Origin: Ostrinia nubilalis
Lineage: Eukaryota; Arthropoda; Insecta; Lepidoptera; Crambidae
Reading direction: 5' to 3'
DNA length: 64,000 bases
Assembly: GCF_963855985.1 (NCBI RefSeq)
Contig: NC_087090.1
Span: 17,730,501-17,794,500 of the forward strand
Shown: positions 32,001-34,709 of the stretch, in pieces
Layout of the letters: each line of letters opens with the position of its first letter
Numbering within the stretch: the first letter of the stretch is position 1
The notes under the pieces: model-generated
Told to the model about the DNA's origin: nothing
Database searches by the model: none
What the model saw: only the letters and a program-made list of their open reading frames with translations
Made by a program: the position numbers and the translations under genes

Positions 32001-33688
32001 GAGGGTAGGGCTCTGCCACCAGGTGGATGGGTCGCCATCCACCGCGTGTGCCGCCGGGTGCCGCCGCGACTCCGGCCCGTCGGACCCCTCGCAAACATCG
32101 CAGACCACGCCTCGTCTGGGGGAAGGTAGTCAGGTTTAATGCGAAATATCAGCAGCTAAATTCCTCAAAACTCCTCTGGTTGAAAGAAGAGTACAGTAGC
32201 TTCTGCTGTGTAAATTCGTCAATTCCGGGTGCCGCCACGACTCCGGCCCCTCAGACCCCTCGCACACATCGCAGACTACGCCTCGTCTGGGGGAAGGTAA
32301 TCAGGTTACATGGAATATCAGCAAATATAAGATCGTTTCATCCACCAAGAATCGCCCCACCATTCTTCCGCTAATGTTTGAGTGTTATCGGTACACGCTA
32401 AAATTATCCATGAGTGCACACGCACACGAACACTAAAATAATGACGCTCGGATTTCTCGGATCAAACTCTCCGCACCCCGCGCTTCCCTCGACCGAAAAT
32501 TGGTGGGGCGCGTCTTCATGGAAGAAACGATCTTTAACATTAGAACCTCTTTCTGTTACACTGGGAGGACAGTAACTCCCCGTGGTGTTCTTTGGTCATT
32601 CATGATAAGCCACAGAAAGGTTTATAAGAAATGTGTTGTTTTCAACAGAACAAAACAGCTTTCTCCGTAATCTTCTGTGTCACAACAACAATAATGCAGC
32701 GATAATGCTAAAGTAATCGGAGATTATTAATTAGTCGGAAATCCGGGATTTATAAAGCTTATCACTATCTGATTGTTTAATCTGCAATTATCAATTAGTT
32801 TTGATGCACTTTACCTAAACAATAAATAAGACAGACAAAATTGCTAGACTGAATATTTAACACTTTATTCAACATCATTAACCATCAATAATTACAAAAC
32901 ACAAGGTACATACTTCAAAAACACTTCATTCCAATCCTGGAAAGTGAGTTATTCGTTTGTCTGTATGTATACGGGGTAGGGCACCGACGAGATGCGTCAG
33001 ACGCAGCAGTGAGGAAAACAGTAGGCGAAAGTATGCACCATGGGGTCCACACAGCTTAAGACTCCAGTCTGTGGAGGAACACTGCATGTGGTCGCGATCC
33101 TCATCAGTGAGGGACCGAGGAAGGTACGGTTTGTAGACATTCGACATACTTGCCAGGCGTGTCCCTGCCGAATTCCTCTGCGCCGGCGCACGTGACGTTT
33201 GCGGCGACGCGCGCGTAAGGCGCTACGTCGAGCAGCGACTGGCTGCTAGAAGCTCACCTGCTATGTATGCTACGGAGACTAGCAGCACTCGACCTCATAT
33301 TATACGGTGTTTGTATCACTCAGACATACTTGCCAGGCGTGTCCCTGCAAAATTCCTCTGCGCCGGCGCACGTGGCGTTTGCGGCGACGCGCGCGTAAGG
33401 CGTTACGTCGAGCAGCGCCTGGCTGCTAGAAGCTCACCTGCTGTGTGCCGCTGAGACCAGCAGCGCTCGATCTCATATTATACGGTGTTCGTAGCATTCA
33501 GACATACTTGCCAGGCGTGTCCCTGCAGAACTCCTCTGCGCCGGCGCCGCCGCACGTGGCGTTTGCTGACACGCGAGCGTAAGGCGCTACGTCCAGCGGC
33601 GCGGGCAGCAGGCCCGAAGGCTCGCTGTCGCTGGCTGCCAGCACCTCCCCCACTGTGGTGCCGCTCAGCCGGTCTAGCAGCGCTCGAC
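66..33688 (-). CDS. wb: Laminin alpha chain, wing blister (alpha-1,2) type: span of 13 exons, 3' end beyond the window
   Basis: Secreted basement-membrane glycoprotein subunit; alpha chains join beta and gamma chains in the laminin trimer, and the LN domain mediates network polymerisation. Thirteen GT/AG exons, listed separately, join without a frame break into about 720 codons. Domain order in the joined protein is LN (about residues 1-250, with ANATCG, a WWQSP core and the closing RCLCHGHAAHC), LE repeats (about 251-470), L4 (about 470-640), then LE repeats again. An LN domain followed by only about four LE repeats and an L4 is the alpha-1,2 layout, which separates it from the alpha-3,5 (LanA) and beta/gamma chains. 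The signal peptide is missing and must be on an exon above 33.7 kb. The LN intron (12.4-32.0 kb) is long and hosts other elements. Assignment to the laminin alpha family is very secure; assignment to wb rather than another alpha chain rests on domain order. Confidence 0.88.
382..869 (+). repeat. Dispersed element 'cacagaataataat', copy 1 (inverted)
   Basis: About 490 bp matching copies at 4696-5209 and 8548-9270 in opposite orientation. One boundary is CAGGCCTG-like and the other is TTATTATTATTCTGTG. No terminal inverted repeats are seen. The 3' part of the small ORF (Q-G-L-T-Y-E-R...Q-Y-L-T-A) is still readable here, but its start is degraded. Confidence 0.85.
926..1127 (-). CDS. wb: wb exon: end of L4 and the following LE repeat
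   Basis: 202 nt, acceptor TGTTCCAG, donor GTAATG; residues 624-690. V-R-L-E-G-A-E-I is the last L4 strand. C-A-C-P-A-G-Y-G-G-A-W-C-A-R-C closes the LE module interrupted by L4, and C-V-P-C-A-C-N-G-H-A-T-C opens the next LE. Very GC-rich. Ends in phase 1, matching the next exon. Confidence 0.93.
1284..1378. mobile_element. Partial palindromic MITE (CCCGTTTTCACCATC family)
   Basis: Left TIR CGCCCGTTTTCACCATCAAT and an internal inverted pair around CCCCTATG, but the right TIR is replaced. A complete relative is at 9473-9589. Confidence 0.7.
1599..1769 (-). pseudogene. Truncated L4 exon copy A
   Basis: Duplicate of 3197-3393 with a 1-nt deletion near its start, no acceptor, and a GTGGGA donor. 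Downstream intron sequence differs from that of copies B-D, so it marks the far edge of the duplicated block. Confidence 0.75.
1771..1965 (-). repeat. tRNA-derived SINE, copy 1 in the exon-duplication block
   Basis: Reading on the minus strand, a tRNA-like head (TAGCCGAACGGTGAATGG) is followed by a B-box GGTTCAAATCCC, then an unrelated body and an A-run just before L4 exon copy A. The head borders the 23-bp minisatellite. Not a functional tRNA: no acceptor stem can form. Confidence 0.75.
1946..2198. repeat. 23-bp minisatellite, about 11 units
   Basis: Unit CATTCACCGTTCGGCTATCG plus TGG, with C/T variation at one position. The unit equals the head of the adjacent SINE, so the array is an expansion of a tRNA-derived SINE promoter region. 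No plus-strand stops occur in the unit, so long but meaningless ORFs run through it. Confidence 0.92.
2227..2398 (-). pseudogene. Truncated L4 exon copy B
   Basis: Duplicate of 3197-3393 with an open frame through the retained part (from S-H-E-Q-P-G-Q-V-E-I onward) and a good GTAAGG donor, but with the acceptor and exon start replaced by SINE tail. The only nearby AG (in CACCAG) would enter in the wrong phase. It is the least damaged copy. Confidence 0.75.
2400..2587 (-). repeat. tRNA-derived SINE, copy 2, with one 23-bp unit
   Basis: Same SINE as at 1771-1965, located between L4 exon copies B and C, with a single 23-bp head unit (2565-2587) instead of an array. The B-box is slightly altered (GGGTTAGAATC). 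Confidence 0.75.
2615..2786 (-). pseudogene. Truncated L4 exon copy C (in-frame stop)
   Basis: Duplicate of 3197-3393 lacking the first part of the exon and its acceptor. The usual Gln codon near the end is TAG, giving H-F-H-F-D-stop. The donor GTGAGG is intact. Upstream in transcription is SINE-derived sequence ending in an A-run, not a pyrimidine tract. Confidence 0.8.
2788..2984 (-). repeat. tRNA-derived SINE, copy 3
   Basis: Third copy of the SINE, between L4 exon copy C and the real exon at 3197, with B-box GGTTCAAATCCC and an A-rich 3' end. Its head runs into the array at 2962-3168. Confidence 0.75.
2962..3168. repeat. 23-bp minisatellite, about 9 units
   Basis: Same unit as 1946-2198, 9 copies with a few substitutions. 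It ends 28 bp before the donor of the real L4 exon (3197-3393). Confidence 0.92.
3197..3393 (-). CDS. wb: wb exon: L4 domain, second half (functional copy)
   Basis: 197 nt, acceptor TTTTTTACAG, donor GTGAGG; residues 558-623. It contains V-E-I-V-A-P-L-V-E-G-H-W-Y and V-Q-L-M-D-V-L-M-D-L-R-A-V-M-L-R-A, the late strands of L4 ending before V-R-L-E. Only this copy among four has a real acceptor and the first 26 nt, and its phases match both neighbours. The three copies below it (2615-2786, 2227-2398, 1599-1769) are truncated. Confidence 0.92.
3531..4430 (-). repeat. 134-bp tandem array and relatives carrying a tRNA-Lys primer-binding-site motif
   Basis: Four copies at exactly 134-bp spacing (TGGCACGTTCTGATAG or its variant at 3751, 3885, 4019 and 4153), each with (C)CACGTTGGGCGCCA. 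Further copies of that motif lie at about 3531 and 4401. The motif is the 3' end of tRNA-Lys including CCA, so the minus strand carries TGGCGCCCAACGTGG, a typical LTR-retrotransposon primer-binding site. Part of an old LTR element has been amplified in the intron together with a piece of the L4 exon. Confidence 0.85.
4292..4380 (-). pseudogene. Partial, frameshifted duplicate of the L4 core exon
   Basis: About 89 bp nearly identical to the donor half of the 4475-4637 exon, with an intact GTAAGT donor. Its 5' end is lost, and a 2-nt deletion lies just after the E-L-R codons, so the frame is broken. It sits between two copies of the CCACGTTGGGCGCCA intron motif, so exon and adjacent intron were duplicated together. 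Confidence 0.75.
4475..4637 (-). CDS. wb: wb exon: L4 domain core
   Basis: 163 nt, acceptor TTGATTTTCAG, donor GTAAGA; residues 504-557. E-L-Y-Y-W...W-G-G-E-Q-L-S-S-Y-G-A-E-L-R matches the L4 consensus Y-W-x-x-P-x-x-F-x-G-x-Q-x-x-S-Y-G-G-x-L. P-D-V-I-L follows, as in L4 domains. Phase 1 at the end. A partial, frameshifted copy of its donor half lies at 4292-4380. Confidence 0.92.
4696..5209 (-). repeat. Dispersed element 'cacagaataataat', copy 2
   Basis: 514 bp, uninterrupted copy of the family also seen at 382-869 and 8548-9270. It contains a 45-codon ORF on the minus strand (5024-5161). It lies in the wb intron between the two L4 exons at 4475 and 5565. Confidence 0.88.
5024..5161 (-). CDS. 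45-codon ORF in dispersed element copy 2
   Basis: Starts M-A-H-L-Q-D-T-I and ends V-Q-Y-L-T-A. Same length as the ORF in copy 3 and differing at one residue (T for F near the end). No family recognised. It may be the C-terminal exon of a gene or element captured in the repeat. Expression is unproven. Confidence 0.3.
   Translation of the reverse strand: MAHLQDTIRQGLTYERTLTHARVFLCMMEENKENGVLNTVQYLTA
5565..5672 (-). CDS. wb: wb exon: start of the laminin IV type A (L4) domain
   Basis: 108 nt, 36 codons, phase 0; acceptor CATTTTACAG, donor GTAAGA. It encodes residues 468-503 (V-I-L-P-M-G-E-A-W-L-I-S-D-I ... I-S-Y-E), fitting the entry into L4. The next exon continues with the E-L-Y-Y-W strand. 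Confidence 0.9.
5674..8369. other. wb intron between LE/L4 exons
   Basis: A+T-rich intron without a supported gene. It contains the element at 7510-8290 and a short B-box-like GGTTCGAATCTGGG on the minus strand near 7075, possibly a decayed SINE. Confidence 0.6.
7510..8290 (-). repeat. RTE/SINE-like lepidopteran repeat with internal 134-bp tandem units
   Basis: Begins near a (GTCT)n run (about 7636-7672) followed by AAACTACTGGACGGATTTTAA and ends ACGCGTACGAAGTCGCGGGC, the ends of a very common lepidopteran repeat. The middle has copies of a 134-bp unit (AACCGCTTAAG or its variant at 7822, 7956, 8090 and 8225). The final element ending is also seen at 44287. Confidence 0.75.
8370..8507 (-). 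CDS. wb: wb exon: LE repeat 4 and the split LE before L4
   Basis: 138 nt, 46 codons, phase 0; acceptor CTTCTCCCCAG, donor GTGAGT. It encodes residues 422-467. G-E-R-C-D-A-C-A-A-G-H-F-W ends module 4. C-A-P-C-Y-C-A-H-V-A-D-A-C is the first half of the LE module that is interrupted by the L4 domain, as usual in laminin alpha chains. Confidence 0.93.
8713..8925. mobile_element. Nested MITE inside dispersed element copy 3
   Basis: Comparison with copy 2 gives the empty site CTATAGGG. The insert carries TGAACTGTCC near its left end and the inverse GGACAGTTCA near its right end, and is flanked by TATA. It contains short repeats of GATCCGGTAT. Non-autonomous, class not assigned. Confidence 0.7.
9085..9222 (-). 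CDS. 45-codon ORF in dispersed element copy 3
   Basis: Counterpart of 5024-5161, with start and stop at the same positions in the repeat. The frame is preserved through the shared codons. Function unknown. Confidence 0.3.
   Translation of the reverse strand: MAHLQDTIRQGLTYERTLTHARVFLCMMEENKENGVLNFVQYLTA
9473..9589. mobile_element. Palindromic MITE with long TIRs
   Basis: About 117 bp with arms of more than 40 bp: ATGCCCGTTTTCACCATCAA at the left and its inverse ending GAAAACGGGCAT at the right. A partial relative lies at 1284-1378. Confidence 0.88.
9745..9944 (-). CDS. wb: wb exon: LE repeats 3-4
   Basis: 200 nt, acceptor AATTTTCCAG, donor GTGAGG; residues 355-421. T-C-T-C-H-E-G-F-A-G-V-S-C-D-A-C-E completes module 3. 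C-K-C-D-P-R-G-I-V-D-P-S-R-V-C-D-D-V-C-E-C-K opens module 4. Cysteine spacing is regular throughout. Confidence 0.93.
10174..10279 (-). CDS. wb: wb exon: LE repeats 2-3
   Basis: 106 nt, acceptor TTTTCCTAG, donor GTGAGT; residues 320-354 plus a split Gly. E-N-R-A-G-P-L-C-D-R-C-L-P-G-F-Y-N continues LE module 2 after the N-C-T of the previous exon, and C-D-C-D-P-E-G-S-D-G opens module 3. Phase 0 in, phase 1 out. Confidence 0.93.
10375..10520 (-). repeat. Fragment of RTE-type LINE ORF
   Basis: On the minus strand a broken reading of the form N-E-E-I-R-K-R-T-K-V-A-D-V-A-R-R is visible, resembling the C-terminal part of RTE-like LINE proteins common in moths. It has stops and frameshifts. Confidence 0.55.
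10545..10860. repeat. Dispersed repeat shared with 23265-23455
   Basis: The segments GGAGGGAAGTCGAAC, GGTCCAA, GTTTAACTTTCCCC and AGGAGTTGCAGTGGT recur in the same order near 23.3 kb, so this is a dispersed repeat lying between wb LE exons. Unclassified. Confidence 0.6.
10878..11042 (-). CDS. wb: wb exon: LE repeats 1-2
   Basis: 165 nt, 55 codons, phase 0; acceptor TTCTTTCAG, donor GTGAGT. It encodes residues 265-319. C-D-C-E-H-D-T-C-G-N-H-C-Q-R-C-C is the characteristic first LE module of laminin alpha chains, and the exon ends L-L-C-V-N-C-T in the second module. It is extremely GC-rich compared with the introns. Confidence 0.94.
11090..11345 (-). repeat. Second fragment of RTE-type LINE ORF
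   Basis: The minus strand reads T-K-V-T-D-I-A-R-R and, further on, I-L-E-W-R-D and L-R-W-T-D-G-L, matching the same LINE C-terminus as at 10375-10520 with frameshifts. Confidence 0.55.
11343..11450. mobile_element. Truncated MITE (GGCTGGGTTGCACCATC family)
   Basis: Left TIR TAGGCTGGGTTGCACCATCT and the internal AATCTGTCAAACTCCATACA shared with 18129-18247 and others; the right TIR is missing. Confidence 0.7.
11483..11650 (-). CDS. wb: wb exon: end of the LN domain and first LE cysteines
   Basis: 168 nt, 56 codons, phase 0; acceptor TTCCCAG, donor GTTTGT. It encodes residues 209-264. The Q-Y-Y-T-V-R-A-L-T-L-A-A-R-C-L-C-H-G-H-A segment corresponds to the universal end of LN (Y-Y-Y-x-I-x-D-I-x-x-G-G-R-C-x-C-N-G-H-A). 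The stretch before it is shorter than in typical LN domains, so one surface loop appears reduced. Confidence 0.92.
11722..11838 (-). repeat. tRNA-derived SINE fragment
   Basis: Minus-strand head TAGCCGAATGGTGCAGAAGG, then B-box GAGGTTCGGATCC. Related in its head to the SINE of the 1.8-3.0 kb block. Confidence 0.65.
12153..12434 (-). CDS. wb: wb exon: LN domain, IIKAGPSPRP segment with basic insert
   Basis: 282 nt, 94 codons, phase 0 at both ends; acceptor TTTTTCAG, donor GTGGGT. It encodes residues 115-208. The segment V-I-I-K-A-G-P-S-P-R-P matches the conserved strand of LN domains, and A-C-S-T-Q-F...P-L-E-S-G-E matches the usual C-T-x-x-Y-S...P-L-x-x-G-E. Between the C-R-K-L-W motif and that cysteine is an unusually Arg/Lys-rich stretch (about residues 168-190) with RRRRKAR and KRAAKR, which could bind heparin or be cut by furin-like proteases. 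Confidence 0.92.
12435..14429. other. First part of the large LN intron: no gene seen
   Basis: A+T-rich with no supported coding sequence. A GC-richer patch at about 13730-13840 (GGCGCGCCATACATGGCGC) could be regulatory. A short inverted repeat lies at about 13975-14020 (GTCATCAATTT...AAATTGATGAC). Confidence 0.5.
14430..14676 (+). promoter_or_regulatory. Putative promoter of the 14.7-kb gene, with GATA motifs
   Basis: An arthropod initiator TCAGTC at 14623-14628 lies 49 bp before the ATG; no TATA box is seen. Upstream are GATAAG/AGATAA motifs (about 14436, 14486 on the reverse strand, 14571 on the reverse strand) and weaker GATA cores. GATA factors drive many lepidopteran gut and fat-body genes; use here is inferred. 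Confidence 0.4.
14677..14903 (+). CDS. Small single-pass membrane protein, exon 1
   Basis: Opens with ATG in the context GTAAAAATGTCG and encodes 75 residues rich in Ser, Pro, Asn and basic residues (M-S-K-K-E-I-P-Q...A-P-V-A-P-T), with no hydrophobic segment, so this end is probably cytosolic. It ends CACCAG before a GTTGGT donor, in phase 2. Read-through would stop five codons later. The gene lies on the opposite strand inside the wb LN intron. No family recognised. Confidence 0.6.
16250..16400 (-). repeat. RTE/SINE-like tail next to exon 2
   Basis: TAGCTTTCCGCCCGCGGCTT through GCCAAATTTCATCAAAATC is the common lepidopteran RTE-type terminal sequence. Related tails lie at about 20285-20480 and 51403-51571. 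Confidence 0.75.
16411..16591 (+). CDS. Small single-pass membrane protein, exon 2
   Basis: Acceptor TTCTTTCCAG. The first base completes a Ser codon with exon 1, giving a 135-aa protein. The exon encodes R-E-Q-Y-W-A-C-S-K-W-P then a strong membrane segment (I-L-A-I-T-V-G-V-L-V-G-A-V-I-G-L-A-I-T) and a short tail ending at TAA. The layout looks like the N-terminal anchor of a type II membrane protein with almost no ectodomain, so it may be a short protein in its own right or a truncated isoform of a larger membrane enzyme; I cannot tell which. The acceptor is about 20 bp from the end of a repeat. Confidence 0.6.
16726..16731 (+). terminator. Polyadenylation signal AATAAA of the 14.7-kb gene
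   Basis: Canonical hexamer 135 bp after the stop codon of exon 2, consistent with a short 3' UTR. The true cleavage site is not visible. Confidence 0.5.
16979..17012. repeat. (AAAT)n microsatellite
   Basis: Run of ATAA/AAAT tetramers, about eight units. Confidence 0.9.
17013..18128. other. Intron, no gene seen
   Basis: A+T-rich sequence with short ORFs only and no recognisable protein or repeat family. Confidence 0.5.
18129..18247. mobile_element. MITE (GGCTGAGTTGCACCATC family), complete copy
   Basis: About 119 bp; left TIR AGGTTGCACCATCTTAC and inverse right TIR ending GGTGCAACTCAGCCT. The internal AATCTGTCAAACTCCATAC is shared with copies at 18256, 56504, 57893 and 11343. Confidence 0.85.
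18256..18362. mobile_element. MITE, second tandem copy of the same family
   Basis: Left TIR AGGCTGGGTTGTACCATCT, right end AAGTAAGGCGGTGCAAT; it directly follows the copy at 18129-18247. Confidence 0.8.
19592..19724. mobile_element. Short TIR element
   Basis: TGTTGGCAAAACCCCGAC at the left and GTCGGGGTTTTACAGCA at the right form an inverted pair around about 100 bp of unrelated DNA. Confidence 0.55.
20285..20480 (+). repeat. RTE/SINE-like tail
   Basis: TTACTAATATCATAAATGCG, AAAACTACTGAACGGATTTT and CACGCGGGTGAAGCCGCGGG are the ordered blocks of a common lepidopteran repeat. Confidence 0.8.
21063..21508. mobile_element. TIR element, about 446 bp
   Basis: Ends TACAGTCGCGGAATGAAAAG (left) and CTTTTCATTCCGTGACTGTA (right) are inverted over about 27 bp, with TA at the edges. 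It has no transposase ORF, so it is a non-autonomous DNA element. Confidence 0.85.
22275..22395 (-). repeat. Fragment of a lepidopteran LINE 3' region
   Basis: GGACATCCACTGCTGAACAT followed by TAGCCGCCTGCATCCAG-type text is a common moth LINE/RTE fragment. Confidence 0.5.
22806..22925 (+). CDS. Candidate 39-aa secreted peptide
   Basis: The ORF M-K-P-V-L-I-L-F-L-V-C-I-I-L-A-I-I-T-D begins with a signal-peptide-like hydrophobic stretch, then a short tail with two cysteines (Q-Y-C-L-I-D-R-T-Y...H-Q-C-N-Q-Y). A polyadenylation signal AATAAA lies 20 bp after the stop (22946) and an initiator-like TTCACAGT about 35 bp upstream of the ATG. No family recognised. Could be chance; an ORF of this length is not rare in A+T-rich DNA. 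Confidence 0.3.
   Translation: MKPVLILFLVCIILAIITDTYQYCLIDRTYSLSHQCNQY
22946..22956 (+). terminator. Polyadenylation signals after the small peptide ORF
   Basis: Overlapping AATAAATAAAA hexamers just after the 22806-22925 ORF. Confidence 0.3.
23265..23455. repeat. Dispersed repeat shared with 10545-10860
   Basis: Same ordered blocks (GGAGGGAAGTCGAAC, GTTTAACTTTCCCC, GAAGTTGCAGCGGT) as at 10.6 kb. Confidence 0.6.
26936..26968. repeat. Perfect hairpin AAGTTCCGCACG / CGTGCGGAACTT
   Basis: Twelve-base arms separated by nine bases that contain GTGACGT; another GTGACGTCA lies about 23 bp upstream. Confidence 0.85.
28006..29346 (+). mobile_element. 5'-truncated LINE (jockey/CR1 group)
   Basis: Covers the reverse transcriptase ORF at 28019-29185 plus a 3' UTR ending in repeated ATTATG units (about 29325-29346), the tail type of this LINE group. 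The endonuclease and ORF1 are absent, as expected after incomplete reverse transcription. Confidence 0.85.
28019..29185 (+). CDS. LINE reverse transcriptase, C-terminal part
   Basis: 388 codons open from the truncation to a TAG. It shows F-I-D-L-S-K-A-F-D-H-V, G-V-P-Q-G-S-V-L-G-P, the catalytic A-F-A-D-D and the later K-F-L-G-I-I-I-D motif in the order of a non-LTR reverse transcriptase. The frame is intact, so insertion is fairly recent, but the fragment lacks the N-terminal endonuclease and cannot move on its own. The true start lies upstream in the lost part; the first codon here is TTG, not a real start. Confidence 0.9.
   Translation: METVLTGINNKKLTTGIFIDLSKAFDHVSHQLLAQRLDMIGVRGLVLKWIMSYTSNRKQCVVVDTLNNKNEIISCSSQYKYNQCGVPQGSVLGPILFIIYINDIFNATGHHQCIAFADDISITVTSNNIVTEHENDVNATINDIIKFLDMHSLKINLTKTKYIQFNKYKHINLDIKYKDIDINKVDQIKFLGIIIDKDLNWKNHIDSICSRINSFVYALKCVRSVTNLGTAITAYHAYVGSLLRYGLLIWGNSPHINRAFIAQKKCLRAMYGVPPRTSCRPLFSQTQLLTLTSLYIFDTCVFVMQNKHLFKRACDYYPRNSRDANRLVLQVTPKTVQYKNSCLIMCIKIYNKIPKEFRTLNICNFKKHLSKWLLSLTLYDLKEFFDLL
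29347..31012. other. Intron, no gene; MITE remnant and inverted repeat
   Basis: About 29860-29990 resembles the MITE at 37917-38080 (TTTTAGTCGGGC, ATTAATCAGT, GCGCATTACACCG). An inverted pair CAGCTTACCACAATAGTCC / GTGGTAAGCTGGACTATTG lies at 30827-30868, next to a B-box-like GGTTCGATACC. GC-rich patch at 30238-30310. Confidence 0.5.
31013..31170 (-). repeat. tRNA-derived SINE
   Basis: Minus strand: A-box-like TTTGGTGTAGTGGTTC, B-box GGGTTCGATTCCCGG, a short body with GGGTCTGGGTGTTACTATG and a final A-run. No acceptor stem forms, so it is a SINE, not a tRNA gene. Confidence 0.85.
31953..32115 (-). CDS. wb: wb exon: LN domain, WWQSP segment
   Basis: 163 nt, acceptor CCCCCAG and donor GTGAGT; residues 60-114 of the joined protein. 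It carries the LN core C-D-V-C, R-R-H-P-A-A-H-A-V-D-G-D and T-W-W-Q-S-P, typical of all laminin N-terminal domains. One base completes the Lys codon split with the previous exon, and it ends in phase 0. A partial copy of its first half lies at 32225-32286. Confidence 0.92.
32225..32286 (-). pseudogene. Partial duplicate of the second wb LN exon (acceptor half)
   Basis: This copies the acceptor (CTTCCCCCAG) and about the first 62 nt of the exon at 31953-32115, including the codons for RGVVCDVCEG, then breaks off. It lies just upstream of the real exon in transcription order. No donor is seen after the break, so if the acceptor were used the transcript would read into intron. Interpreted as a dead partial tandem duplicate. 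Confidence 0.72.
32840..33143 (-). other. Possible 3'-UTR-like segment with polyA signal
   Basis: On the minus strand, sequence directly downstream of LN exon copy 1 leads to GAATAAAGTG (polyA signal at about 32870). It could be a retrocopied 3' end or an alternative last exon using the duplicated LN exon donor region; the latter is speculation. Confidence 0.25.
33150..33294 (-). pseudogene. Partial duplicate of the wb LN exon, copy 1
   Basis: Second partial copy of the 33508-33688 exon, 180 bp from copy 2 and with the same deletion structure, so the two arose by tandem duplication of one truncated unit. The donor GTATGT is intact. The second conserved cysteine has become Gly (E-E-F-G-R-D), and ANATC reads ANVTC. 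Judged non-functional because of the lost cysteine and the missing acceptor. Confidence 0.72.
33330..33472 (-). pseudogene. Partial duplicate of the wb LN exon, copy 2
   Basis: This repeats the exon at 33508-33688 at a spacing of about 178 bp. The donor side (GGCAA before GTATGT) and the ANATC / E-E-F-C-R-D segment are still readable. The middle of the exon is deleted, and the pyrimidine-rich acceptor is replaced by an A/T-rich sequence ending ATGAG. Without a proper acceptor it is probably not spliced in. It keeps both cysteines of the segment. Confidence 0.75.
33508..33688 (-). CDS. wb: wb exon: start of the laminin N-terminal (LN) domain
   Basis: First recognisable coding exon, 181 nt. 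It starts after a CCCCAG acceptor with two bases completing a split codon, and ends with two bases of a split Lys codon before a GTATGT donor. It encodes residues 1-59, including the LN hallmark ANATCG followed by an E-E-F-C-R segment. The exon is GC-rich. Two partial copies of its downstream half and donor lie at 33150-33294 and 33330-33472. The entry phase requires an upstream exon, presumably with the signal peptide, which I could not identify. Confidence 0.88.
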
Positions 33689-34709
33689 CTGGGGAAAATG
33701 AACTGTATTAATAAAAGCCAGAAAGTAAGATTCAACCCATTGTCATTGCGACTGTAGCTATCTTTCACCCACGACATACTAAGCTGTGGGCAAACGGCCA
33801 GGTGACATGGTGAATGATTCCTTGTGGAATGCAGAAGCATTTTAAAGTAGAATTCCAAGAAGAATAAAGAAATCATTGCTCTTTAGGTACTATTTGAGGG
33901 AAGGTCATAATTGAAAAAAAAAACAATTATTAATTTAAGAAATTGACCCCAAAATCCCTGGAATCGACATGTGTGGTCAACCTTAAAGTATCCATTGAAA
34001 CGACAATTTTTCACATCAATTAGGCTCAGACGTTTAAAAGCAGTAAATTTGCTGAGGCTTAAAAGGAACTAATTAACTAAAGGCTGATTAACGACCCACA
34101 GAAGAGATCAAGTGAGCATTAAAGCCCGGTAAAACCAAATAAGCATCTACCTACATAAAATAATGTAATCGTATACGTTTATGTGTATTGACAGATTTCA
34201 AAAAGAATATAAGAGGATACAGCGAAATTAGGTAATGATTTTAAGTCCGTGGGTTACTATTAGTCGATTACAATGTGAAAACCTTACCTAAAGCTTGACA
34301 TGAGGAGATTGAGGAGTCGAACGCACGCAATCTAAAATATCTTCGTGGCGGAAATTAACAGCTCGTCAATAAATGTTAACAGCCAATCCACAGGAAAAGA
34401 TAACACGACGCGACAAGACTCTTATTAAGTATTATTGCCGAGAGAGACATCTAATTTGCGTGTACCTGCATAAATGACTAGTTTTCCATGCCTGGGCACG
34501 GCTGTTTCATAGCAATTAGGTAAAGGGACGCATGCGTTGATAGGACGTCCCGTAACATAACTCTCGGCTTTCTAAGGGCCGCTTAAACCGCTTAATGCGC
34601 AGTGCCAGGTTTGCCTTTGCGTCGGCATGTGTGTGAATCACGGTCTTGGGCTTAGTGTACACTTCCTTATCCAAAATGGTGGTTGCCTAAAATAGGTATC
34701 TTCTATAAG
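33689..34709. other. Upstream wb intron or 5' region: no gene seen
   Basis: A+T-rich. A GC-balanced stretch at 34480-34640 lacks ORFs and could be regulatory. Confidence 0.45.
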
